Source of the DNA: an uncultured Bacilli bacterium
GTDB taxonomy: Bacteria > Bacillota_I > Bacilli_A > RF39 > UBA660
Assembly (NCBI GenBank): GCA_947626215.1
Contig: CANQRJ010000070.1
Span: 1 to 7,337 of the forward strand
Reading direction: 5' to 3'
DNA length: 7,337 nt
Both the position numbers and the translations under genes were made by a program. The notes below the pieces were generated by a model. That model had not been told where the DNA came from. It was given only the letters and a program-made list of their open reading frames with translations, and made no database searches. Below, piece after piece: positions 1 through 4,503 of this stretch. The number at the start of each line of letters is the position of its first letter. Positions within the stretch are counted from its first letter, which is position 1.

Positions 1-90
1 AAACATATTTTTACTAAAAATTGAAACTTTTATCTGATTTTTTGGGCATTTGGTATTCTAAGGAAAATTTTTGGAAGAATATTAAAAAGC

Positions 91-119
91 TAGTCATTTA
101 TATTCATTTATTATATAAT
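91..119 (+). promoter_or_regulatory. Sigma-A-like promoter of module A, plus strand
   Basis: A -35-like TAGTCA (91-96) and a perfect -10 TATAAT (114-119) are separated by 17 nt. The same pair with the same spacing is kept in module B. Transcription would start near 126, at the outer end of the left arm, and run through the small ORF. The -35 matches consensus at four of six positions. Confidence 0.6.
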
Positions 120-154
120 GTCTATGAGATACATTTGAGACGTTAGGTGTTTTA

Positions 155-205
155 ACCTCAGTCCTTTATTATATGAATTTTTTTATAAAATAAATGGAAG
201 GAGGT
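155..205 (+). promoter_or_regulatory. Shine-Dalgarno-sequestering hairpin, module A
   Basis: ACCTC (155-159) pairs with GAGGT (201-205), the core of the ribosome binding site of the small ORF. After a tandem A/G mismatch, TCC (162-164) pairs with GGA (196-198). This would hide the start site of the 46-codon ORF. Most of the left strand (157-164) is the same stretch that can pair with the right arm at 346-353, so the two folds exclude each other. The inference rests on hand pairing; no free energy was computed. Confidence 0.45.
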
Positions 206-211
206 GGTCCT

Positions 212-352
212 ATGTTAGGAGATTTTTGTGGATTATTTAATAATCCTGATAGTTGTTTTAATTGCACTATCAAAAATTTACAACAACAAGGATTAAACGA
301 AAACACCTACTCATCACTGAATAGGTGTTTTCAAAGAACAAATTTGGACTGA
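212..352 (+). CDS. Small peptide ORF of module A, 46 aa, unknown
   Basis: The ORF follows a near-perfect ribosome binding site, AAGGAGGT at 198-205, placed 7 nt before ATG 212. An in-frame ATG at 194 lies before that site and is rejected as the start. The peptide begins MLGDFCGLFNN, has cysteines at 6, 15, 18 and 39, a QQQ run at 24-26, and no membrane segment. It shares only a short G-(L/V)-F-N stretch near the N-terminus with the module B peptide. The coding region runs through the central hairpin (299-332) and its TGA lies inside the right arm. If the hairpin terminates transcription, the message would lack a stop codon. It could be a type I toxin, a leader peptide, or simply a translated regulatory RNA. 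I do not recognise the sequence. Confidence 0.4.
   Translation: MLGDFCGLFNNPDSCFNCTIKNLQQQGLNENTYSSLNRCFQRTNLD
299..332. terminator. Central hairpin of module A, possible bidirectional terminator
   Basis: A perfect 11-bp stem, GAAAACACCTA (299-309) with TAGGTGTTTTC (322-332), encloses a 12-nt loop. Runs of four T at the stem ends on both strands would suit termination of converging transcripts, although the tracts are short. The left strand of the stem also matches the left arm (TAGGTGTTTT, 144-153) over 10 bp, giving an antiterminator-like alternative. Confidence 0.5.
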
Positions 353-400
353 GAAACACCTAACTAGCGAAATCAAGTGTATCTCATTTTTAATGTCCTA
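299..400 (-). ncRNA. Putative antisense RNA of module A
   Basis: Minus-strand promoter-like sites at 407-436, 476-504 and 541-568 all point into the small ORF from its 3' side. From the nearest one, an RNA would start near 400, include the right arm, and could end at the central hairpin. It would be fully complementary to the 3' part of the plus-strand message. No minus-strand ORF with a ribosome binding site is seen, so it is probably noncoding. Boundaries are inferred. Confidence 0.4.
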
Positions 401-406
401 ATATAT

Positions 407-436
407 ATTATGCTAAAAAACATAATATACATTCAA
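407..436 (-). promoter_or_regulatory. Minus-strand promoter P3, module A
   Basis: TTGAAT (431-436 on the minus strand) and CATAAT (407-412) are separated by 18 nt; the same pair and spacing recur in module B. It overlaps a small inverted repeat (TATATTATG and CATAATATA around an A-rich loop, 404-429). Start of transcription is expected near 400, just outside the right arm. Confidence 0.45.
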
Positions 437-471
437 TAGAAAGAAAGGAAAATATAAGTTCTTCTTTCTAT
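436..471. repeat. Inverted repeat between P3 and P2, module A
   Basis: ATAGAAAGAA (436-445) and TTCTTTCTAT (462-471) form a 10-bp stem with a 16-nt loop. A similar 8-bp version, TAGAAAGA with TCTTTCTA, lies at the equivalent place in module B. It would sit at the 5' end of RNA from P2. Confidence 0.5.
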
Positions 472-475
472 ACTT

Positions 476-504
476 ATTATAAACACATTTAAACATAAAT
501 TCAA
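476..504 (-). promoter_or_regulatory. Minus-strand promoter P2, module A
   Basis: TTGAAT (499-504) and a perfect TATAAT (476-481), 17-nt spacer. Both hexamers and the spacing are kept in module B although the bases between differ, which favours a used promoter. Confidence 0.6.
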
Positions 505-520
505 GAAAATAAGAATTATT

Positions 521-535
521 TACATTTAAAATGTA
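521..535. promoter_or_regulatory. 15-bp palindrome at the P1 start site, module A (operator-like)
   Basis: TACATTTAAAATGTA is a perfect dyad around position 528. It lies immediately downstream of the P1 -10 and spans the expected start of transcription. With only one central base it cannot form an RNA hairpin, so a DNA-binding protein site is the likelier reading. It is identical in module B. I do not recognise the cognate regulator. Confidence 0.45.
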
Positions 536-540
536 CTCTT

Positions 541-568
541 ATTATACTCATAAATAAATGCCTGTCAA
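541..568 (-). promoter_or_regulatory. Strong minus-strand promoter P1, module A
   Basis: A perfect TTGACA (563-568) and a perfect TATAAT (541-546) with a 16-nt spacer form the strongest sigma-A match in the window. The 71-nt block around it is almost unchanged in module B (two differences). Its RNA would start near 534 and run leftward through P2 and P3 towards the small ORF. Confidence 0.75.
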
Positions 569-644
569 GTACTACCTTTTATCTTTTGGTTCGGTTAAAC
601 ATAGATAAATTGAAAAAAAGGAAATATTTACGATATAAAAAAGC

Positions 645-673
645 TAGTCATTTTTATTGTTTTATTATATAAT
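645..673 (+). promoter_or_regulatory. Sigma-A-like promoter of module B, plus strand
   Basis: TAGTCA (645-650) and TATAAT (668-673) with a 17-nt spacer, the same as in module A. Transcription would begin near 680, at the outer end of the left arm. Confidence 0.6.
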
Positions 674-703
674 GTTTATGAGATACATTAGTTAGGTGCT
701 AGT

Positions 704-740
704 CCTCCGTCTCTTTTCCTTTTAAAGGTAGAAACGGAGG
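704..740 (+). promoter_or_regulatory. Shine-Dalgarno-sequestering hairpin, module B
   Basis: CCTCCGT (704-710) pairs perfectly with ACGGAGG (734-740), which contains the ribosome binding site of the 55-codon ORF. A second small stem, CCTT with AAGG (718-721 and 725-728), closes the loop. The left strand is also the part of the arm that matches CGGAG at 908-912, so hiding the start site and closing the arms are alternatives. Confidence 0.6.
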
Positions 741-748
741 TGATGCTT

Positions 749-916
749 ATGAGTGAGGTTAAGTTTGGAGTATTTAATTGCTTTAATAGTAATTTTATAT
801 ATTATTCAACGAGATCGAAATCAGAAACATTAAAAAATGAGCACCTAATCTTAGTCATCGCGACTTTAGAAAAGGTGCTCTTCACACGAAACGATAGAAA
901 CATAAGGCGGAGATAG
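749..916 (+). CDS. Small peptide ORF of module B, 55 aa, unknown
   Basis: ATG 749 lies 8 nt after GGAGG (736-740). An in-frame ATG at 743 is too close to that site. The peptide begins MSEVKFGVFNCFNSNF, has a mildly hydrophobic stretch around residues 33-45 (HLILVIATLEKVLF) and a basic end with three arginines. Similarity to the module A peptide is limited to the first dozen or so residues. As in module A, the reading frame crosses the central hairpin (839-880) and its stop codon (TAG 914-916) falls inside the right arm. A short hydrophobic segment followed by a charged tail is loosely toxin-like, but it belongs to no family I recognise. The ORF may be a regulatory leader instead of a functional peptide. 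Confidence 0.4.
   Translation: MSEVKFGVFNCFNSNFIYYSTRSKSETLKNEHLILVIATLEKVLFTRNDRNIRRR
839..880. terminator. Central hairpin of module B, possible minus-strand terminator
   Basis: GAGCACCT (839-846) pairs with AGGTGCTC (873-880). Inner helices TCT/AGA and AGTC/GACT close on a 5-nt loop. On the minus strand the stem is followed by ATTTTTT, a good termination tract; on the plus strand the tract is only TT. The left strand can alternatively pair with the left arm (TTAGGTGCT, 692-700, with 840-848). Confidence 0.5.
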
Positions 917-953
917 CACTCAACAACTTAATGTATCTCTTTTGTATGTTCTA
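839..953 (-). ncRNA. Putative antisense RNA of module B
   Basis: Minus-strand promoter-like sites at 960-989, 1027-1055 and 1092-1119 drive RNA towards the 3' half of the 55-codon ORF. From the nearest, the RNA would start near 953 and end at the central hairpin, which has a T tract in this direction. No coding potential with a ribosome binding site is seen. Ends are inferred. Confidence 0.4.
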
Positions 954-959
954 CTATAT

Positions 960-989
960 ATTATGTTGTTAAAAACACAATATATTCAA
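960..989 (-). promoter_or_regulatory. Minus-strand promoter P3, module B
   Basis: TTGAAT (984-989) and CATAAT (960-965), 18-nt spacer, equivalent to P3 in module A. Confidence 0.45.
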
Positions 990-1026
990 ATTTAGAAAGA
1001 GGAATGATAAACTTCTTTCTATTTTT

Positions 1027-1055
1027 ATTATAAACAATTTCAAATATAAATTCAA
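1027..1055 (-). promoter_or_regulatory. Minus-strand promoter P2, module B
   Basis: TTGAAT (1050-1055) and TATAAT (1027-1032), 17-nt spacer, equivalent to P2 in module A. Confidence 0.6.
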
Positions 1056-1071
1056 GACAAAGAGTTGGATT

Positions 1072-1086
1072 TACATTTAAAATGTA
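1072..1086. promoter_or_regulatory. 15-bp palindrome at the P1 start site, module B
   Basis: Identical to the dyad at 521-535 and at the same distance from the P1 -10 element. Conservation of all 15 bases next to diverged sequence supports a protein-binding role. Confidence 0.45.
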
Positions 1087-1091
1087 TTTTT

Positions 1092-1119
1092 ATTATACTC
1101 ATAAATAAATGCCTGTCAA
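1092..1119 (-). promoter_or_regulatory. Strong minus-strand promoter P1, module B
   Basis: Perfect TTGACA (1114-1119) and TATAAT (1092-1097) with a 16-nt spacer. It is divergent from the promoter at 1189-1217, which drives the next operon about 70 bases away. Confidence 0.75.
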
Positions 1120-1188
1120 GTACTACCTTTTATCTTTTGCTACGATGAAACATAGACAAATGGAAAGAAAAATATTTATATAAAAAGC

Positions 1189-1217
1189 TTGATTTTTTGA
1201 AGTAATCTTTATAAAAT
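1189..1217 (+). promoter_or_regulatory. Promoter of the hypothetical gene-miaB operon
   Basis: TTGATT (1189-1194) and TAAAAT (1212-1217), 17-nt spacer. The -35 directly follows the third AAAAAGC copy, so it sits where the module plus promoters sit. It implies a leader of only about 15 nt before ATG 1239, just enough for the ribosome binding site AGGTGG at 1228-1233. Confidence 0.5.
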
Positions 1218-1238
1218 AAAGACCACTAGGTGGTATCA

Positions 1239-2087
1239 ATGAAAGAATTGTTAGAAAATATGCTAAAAGTAGAAGAAAATCTATTGGTAGAATTTCAGTC
1301 CATGATCTATGTAGGAACTCATTCTAATACCCAAAGTTTTATTACAAAAAAATATGAACGATTATTAGAAAAAATAATGGAAGAATTAGAAGAATTAAAA
1401 CTTTATCAATTAACGGATGGAGGTCTTGAATTTATTTTAAATCAATTACATAAAAAAGTGGATTTGATAACTTTTGAAGAGTATGCTTATAACGAAAAAT
1501 ATCTTCTTAGTCCTTTTTTCAGGTTGTTTAATCAAGTTCAATTAGAATGGGTAAGAAGAATTTATGAATGGGGTTCTCCTGATATTTGGAATGAAGATTT
1601 AAAATTTCTTTATTATAATATTTTAAATAATTGGAGTATACTTTCTAGTTATTTTAAAGTTTGCGAATTATTAAGTGACAAAATGTATCGAAGTTACTTA
1701 GGAATTTATTATTATATGATTTATACGTTTCCAAGTTTAGATGGAACGGCAAGATATCAATTTGATATTAAAAATTGGTTAGATGCACCTGGTCTTTCTT
1801 TAGAAGAATTTACAGATTTTCAAAAACAAGAAATTTCTTTCTTTTTAGAAAATTTATTGGAACAACTTGGTTCTATTTCCTTAAAAGAAATCAAATATCA
1901 ATTTTCATATAATGATTTTTATTTCTATGTTTATACTTATTTTTATCTTGCTAGAAAGCATTTTACTTTCCAAGAACTAAATGATAAAATAGAATTGTTT
2001 ATGAAAGAAAAAGGCAAAAGAGACTATATTCAAAAACAAATAGAAATAGAGTCTTTGCCGAGAGTATTGAAAGAGGTAAAAAAATGA
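1239..2087 (+). CDS. Uncharacterised 282-aa protein, first gene of the miaB operon
   Basis: I do not recognise the family. ATG 1239 is preferred: AGGTGG (1228-1233) lies 5 nt before it, whereas the upstream in-frame GTG at 1230 is inside that site. The protein looks soluble: no signal peptide and no membrane helix, a Glu/Leu-rich helical N-terminus (about residues 1-75), six tryptophans between about 104 and 180, and strikingly aromatic stretches (YLGIYYYMIYTF at 153-164; DFYFYVYTYFYLA at 226-238). Only one cysteine (142) and no catalytic motif is evident. Its TGA overlaps the miaB ATG (ATGA), so the two are translationally coupled and probably made together. A role in tRNA metabolism is only a guess from position. 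Confidence 0.85.
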   Translation: MKELLENMLKVEENLLVEFQSMIYVGTHSNTQSFITKKYERLLEKIMEELEELKLYQLTDGGLEFILNQLHKKVDLITFEEYAYNEKYLLSPFFRLFNQVQLEWVRRIYEWGSPDIWNEDLKFLYYNILNNWSILSSYFKVCELLSDKMYRSYLGIYYYMIYTFPSLDGTARYQFDIKNWLDAPGLSLEEFTDFQKQEISFFLENLLEQLGSISLKEIKYQFSYNDFYFYVYTYFYLARKHFTFQELNDKIELFMKEKGKRDYIQKQIEIESLPRVLKEVKK

Positions 2088-3490
2088 ATCTACCAGATTT
2101 AAAAAAAGCACAAGTTCGAAGTGATAAAAAAGTAGAATATAAAGTTCAAGATTATTTATTTTCTAATGCTTTACAGGGAAAAAAATATTTTTTAAGAACT
2201 TATGGTTGTCAAATGAATGAACATGATGGGGAAGAAATGAAAGGAATTTTAGAGTTTTATGGAATGATTCCTACTGATGATATGGAGTCTTCTGATGTTA
2301 TTTTGCTTAACACCTGTGCCATTAGAGAAAATGCTCATGAAAAAGTTTTTGGCTATCTTGGCCGAATTAAACATTTAAAAAAACAAAGACCTGATGTCAT
2401 TGTTGGAATCGGAGGTTGCATGAGCCAAGAAGAAAACATTGTAGAAGAAATTAAAAAAAGGCATCCCTATGTTAATTTTGTTTTTGGAACGCATAATATT
2501 CATGAATTAGGTCGTTTGTTATTGGAAGCGAAAGAGGGTAGTCAAGACATTCAAGTTTACAGTATTGAAGGAGATGTATATGAAAATGTTTTGTATAAAA
2601 GGGACTCTAAAATCACCGCTTATGTAAATATTATTTATGGATGTGATAAATTCTGTACCTATTGCATCGTTCCTTATACAAGAGGAAAAGAAAGAAGTCG
2701 TAAAATAGAAGAAATTGTAAAAGAAATAGAGCATTTAAAACAAGAAGGATACCAAGAAGTAACTTTACTAGGCCAAAATGTCAATGCTTATGGGAAAGAT
2801 TTTCATGATGGGACAGAGTTTTCGGATTTACTTGAAAAAGTTGCTGAAACAAAAATTCCAAGAATTCGATTTGTGACGTCTCATCCTTGGAACTTTACCG
2901 ATCGTATGATTGATGATATTGCAAAATACGATAATATTATGCCTTATATTCATTTACCTATTCAAAGTGGATCAAATCGAATTTTAAAATTAATGGGTCG
3001 GCGTTATACGAAAGAAGAGTATTTAGAATTATTTCAAAAAATGAAAGAGAAAATTCCTAATGTTTCGATTACTACAGATATCATCGTTGGTTTTCCAGGA
3101 GAAGAAGAAAGTGACTTTTTAGAAACCCTTGATGTCGTAGAAAAATGTAAATTTGATGGAGCTTTTACCTTTATTTTTAGTCCAAGAGAAGGAACACCTG
3201 CGACAAAACTTAAAGATGATACACCAAAAGAGGAAAAAGAAAAACGCTTAGCCCGTTTAAATGAAAGAGTAAATTTCTATTCCAAATGGAATAATGAAAA
3301 ATTAGTGGGAGAAGTCGTTCCAGTATTAATACTAGGAGAAAGTGAAAAAGACTCATCGAAAGTGTATGGATATACCGATACCTTTAAATTAGTCAATGTA
3401 ATCTCATCCAAAGAAAATATTGGAAAAATTATTTCTGTAAAAATTACAGATGCAAAAAGCTTTAGTTTAGATGGAGAAGAAGTTAGTTAA
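2084..3490 (+). CDS. miaB: tRNA-2-methylthio-N6-isopentenyladenosine synthase MiaB
   Basis: MiaB is a radical-SAM enzyme that methylthiolates i6A37 to ms2i6A37 in tRNAs reading UNN codons, using two iron-sulfur clusters. The N-terminal methylthiotransferase domain (about 34-150) has the three cluster cysteines C42 (TYGCQMN), C78 (NTCAIREN) and C112 (GGCMSQ). The radical-SAM core (about 173-400) has CxxxCxxC at C187, C191 and C194, followed by IVPYTRGKERSR, and the MiaB-typical TSHP and LPIQSGS motifs. A TRAM RNA-binding domain fills about 402-466. The protein has 468 aa, slightly shorter than the Bacillus homologue but complete. The start overlaps the previous stop; AGAGGT at 2072-2077 is the ribosome binding site. 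TYGCQMN and the overall motif set separate it from RimO and MtaB. Confidence 0.97.
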   Translation: MNLPDLKKAQVRSDKKVEYKVQDYLFSNALQGKKYFLRTYGCQMNEHDGEEMKGILEFYGMIPTDDMESSDVILLNTCAIRENAHEKVFGYLGRIKHLKKQRPDVIVGIGGCMSQEENIVEEIKKRHPYVNFVFGTHNIHELGRLLLEAKEGSQDIQVYSIEGDVYENVLYKRDSKITAYVNIIYGCDKFCTYCIVPYTRGKERSRKIEEIVKEIEHLKQEGYQEVTLLGQNVNAYGKDFHDGTEFSDLLEKVAETKIPRIRFVTSHPWNFTDRMIDDIAKYDNIMPYIHLPIQSGSNRILKLMGRRYTKEEYLELFQKMKEKIPNVSITTDIIVGFPGEEESDFLETLDVVEKCKFDGAFTFIFSPREGTPATKLKDDTPKEEKEKRLARLNERVNFYSKWNNEKLVGEVVPVLILGESEKDSSKVYGYTDTFKLVNVISSKENIGKIISVKITDAKSFSLDGEEVS

Positions 3491-3502
3491 TTCTTCTTTT
3501 TT
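3475..3502 (+). terminator. Weak terminator of miaB overlapping the convergent stop codons
   Basis: AGAAGAA (3475-3481) and TTCTTCT (3491-3497) form a 7-bp stem with a 9-nt loop containing both stop codons, followed by a T run (3498-3502). With only two G-C pairs the stem is weak. On the minus strand no T tract follows, so it would not stop gerAB transcripts. It lies inside the coding end of gerAB. Confidence 0.4.
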
Positions 3503-4503
3503 CTTGGTAGAAAAAGACAAAATAGAAAGAAAAGTACCTCAAAAATTCCTAAAATGATAGGTAAAATATGATAAACGTTTAATCCTTCTTGATAAAGTTC
3601 ATTACTTAAAATGGACCAAAAATAAAGAATAATAAGAGTGATTCCAAAGTATATGTTTTGATGTTTTGTTGGATATGTTTCTTTTAAGTTATTTCCAACA
3701 ATAGCTAAAGTGATAAAAGAATCACATAACCAGGCGATGGAAACTATATTTTCAACTTTTTCAATAAAATTGAAAATTCTAATTTTTTTCATAGCCATAT
3801 ATTCTGGATAACGATAAACTTGCATTAAATTAGGTCCTAAAATGCCTATAATAAATATACAAAGAATAATAATACTTAAGGAAGAAATAATGTATTTCAA
3901 AACAAATTTATTTTTTTCAATGGGAGCATTTAAAAGTAAAAAATATGGAGCCGTAGAATAAAATGCAAAGAAAAGACTTCCTGTGAATAAATTAGTAGGT
4001 TTAGATATTAAAATTGGTGTAAAATAATCAATTTTAAAATTTTGAACTAATCCGATTAATCCAAAAATTGTTAGAAATATTGAAATAGGCATTAAAATTT
4101 CGGCTACCTTAGCTATAGTAGGGTATCCCGTTTTACAAATTCTAAAAATAATAAATGGAATAGGAAGAATAATAAAAAATACTGGCGATTTTATTAGGAA
4201 AAAAGAGGAAGCAAATGTTTGAAAAATAAATACTATTTGAGAATAAATAAATATATTGTAAATGAAATATAATATTAAAATTGGCCATTTTATCCAAGAA
4301 GTTATTTCTTTTATTGGTTTTCCATTTAATTTAGATTTGAATAAACCAAAAAGATATAAAATGCCTGATCCAAGAAATGCTCCTAATATCGCGGCTATCC
4401 AAGCATCTTGAACAAGCATTTTAGATAAAAGAGAAAAACCAAATCCTAAAAAGAAACTTCTTCCTAAAAAATAACAAAGTGAAAATGTTTTACGGTTATT
4501 CAT
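3487..4503 (-). CDS. gerAB: Spore germination receptor subunit GerAB-like (permease family)
   Basis: This is the integral membrane subunit of a GerA-type germinant receptor, from the spore-germination branch of the amino acid-polyamine-organocation superfamily; in characterised receptors it binds the germinant. The 338-aa sequence is almost wholly hydrophobic, with about ten membrane helices between residue 10 and the basic end RKKKN, slightly short of the usual 360 or so. The segment RYPEYMAMKKIRIFNFIEKVENI (229-251) matches the family's conserved YP...R...F..R.E region. ATG 4503 overlaps the end of gerAC by 8 nt, with AGGTGA 6 nt upstream inside gerAC. Its TAA shares TTAA with the stop of miaB. 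The ligand cannot be read from sequence. No good terminator follows on this strand. Confidence 0.93.
   Translation of the reverse strand: MNNRKTFSLCYFLGRSFFLGFGFSLLSKMLVQDAWIAAILGAFLGSGILYLFGLFKSKLNGKPIKEITSWIKWPILILYFIYNIFIYSQIVFIFQTFASSFFLIKSPVFFIILPIPFIIFRICKTGYPTIAKVAEILMPISIFLTIFGLIGLVQNFKIDYFTPILISKPTNLFTGSLFFAFYSTAPYFLLLNAPIEKNKFVLKYIISSLSIIILCIFIIGILGPNLMQVYRYPEYMAMKKIRIFNFIEKVENIVSIAWLCDSFITLAIVGNNLKETYPTKHQNIYFGITLIILYFWSILSNELYQEGLNVYHILPIILGIFEVLFFLFCLFLPRKKKN

Larger units (their letters stand above)
124..387. repeat. Inverted-repeat arms of module A
   Basis: The left arm has three blocks: ATGAGATACA (124-133), GTTAGGTGTTT (142-152) and CTCAGTCC (157-164). Each has an exact reverse complement on the right: TGTATCTCAT (378-387), AAACACCTAAC (354-364) and GGACTGAG (346-353). 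RNAs started from either end would therefore begin with nearly the same leader, and a full-length RNA could close into a long stem of 10, 11 and 8 bp around about 180 nt. Module B has the same arrangement with changed bases. These could instead be ends of a small mobile element, but no target duplication is visible. Confidence 0.75.
84..637. repeat. Module A: first of two tandem ~550-bp convergent RNA/peptide units
   Basis: This unit begins at an AAAAAGCT sequence that recurs at the start of module B (near 638-645) and again just after it (1182-1189), so three copies bound two units. In order it holds a plus-strand promoter, an inverted-repeat arm, a strong Shine-Dalgarno with a 46-codon ORF, a perfect central hairpin, the second arm, and three minus-strand promoter-like sites. 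Compared with module B by eye, the promoters, leader start and right flank are well conserved (69 of 71 positions over 518-588 versus 1069-1139), while the middle has diverged strongly. Preservation of the layout suggests a functional unit rather than decayed DNA. No transposase, target duplication or reverse transcriptase is seen in the window. Confidence 0.8.
680..939. repeat. Inverted-repeat arms of module B
   Basis: GAGATACATTA (680-690), GTGCTA (696-701) and CTCCG (705-709) on the left have exact reverse complements on the right: TAATGTATCTC (929-939), TAGCAC (914-919) and CGGAG (908-912). Order and spacing parallel module A, while the inner blocks have different bases. Confidence 0.7.
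638..1187. repeat. Module B: second tandem convergent RNA/peptide unit
   Basis: This is the diverged second copy of module A, offset by about 551-554 bases, with the same elements in the same order: plus promoter, left arm, sequestered Shine-Dalgarno, small ORF (55 codons), central hairpin, right arm and three minus-strand promoter-like sites. Spacings are closely kept (17-nt spacer in the plus promoter; 16, 17 and 18 nt in the three minus promoters). Hairpin, arms and peptide differ in sequence but correspond in position. The unit ends where the promoter of the next operon starts. Confidence 0.8.

Noticed and set aside
1..83. Remnant of a third module to the left
   Set aside because: Only the last bases before AAAAAGCT look similar to the other unit ends; the strong minus-strand promoter block is absent.
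271..315. 14-codon minus-strand ORF in module A (MSRCFRLILVVVNF), hydrophobic like a tiny toxin
   Set aside because: No ribosome binding site precedes it, it overlaps the central hairpin, and the corresponding minus-strand ORF in module B has an unrelated sequence and length.
84..1188. Retron or reverse-transcriptase-associated noncoding RNA
   Set aside because: Arms around a structured core resemble retron a1/a2 ends, but no reverse transcriptase lies in the window and each unit has a strong ribosome binding site and opposing promoters.
84..1188. CRISPR array or miniature transposon pair
   Set aside because: Only two long diverged units with no short regular repeats and spacers; no target-site duplications or transposase are visible.
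1230..1238. GTG 1230 as the start of the 282-aa protein
   Set aside because: GTG is part of the AGGTGG ribosome binding site that serves ATG 1239.
2519..2734. 71-codon minus-strand ORF inside miaB
   Set aside because: It lies entirely within the well-supported miaB coding region and reads as low-complexity Phe/Tyr/Ser; a shadow of miaB codons.
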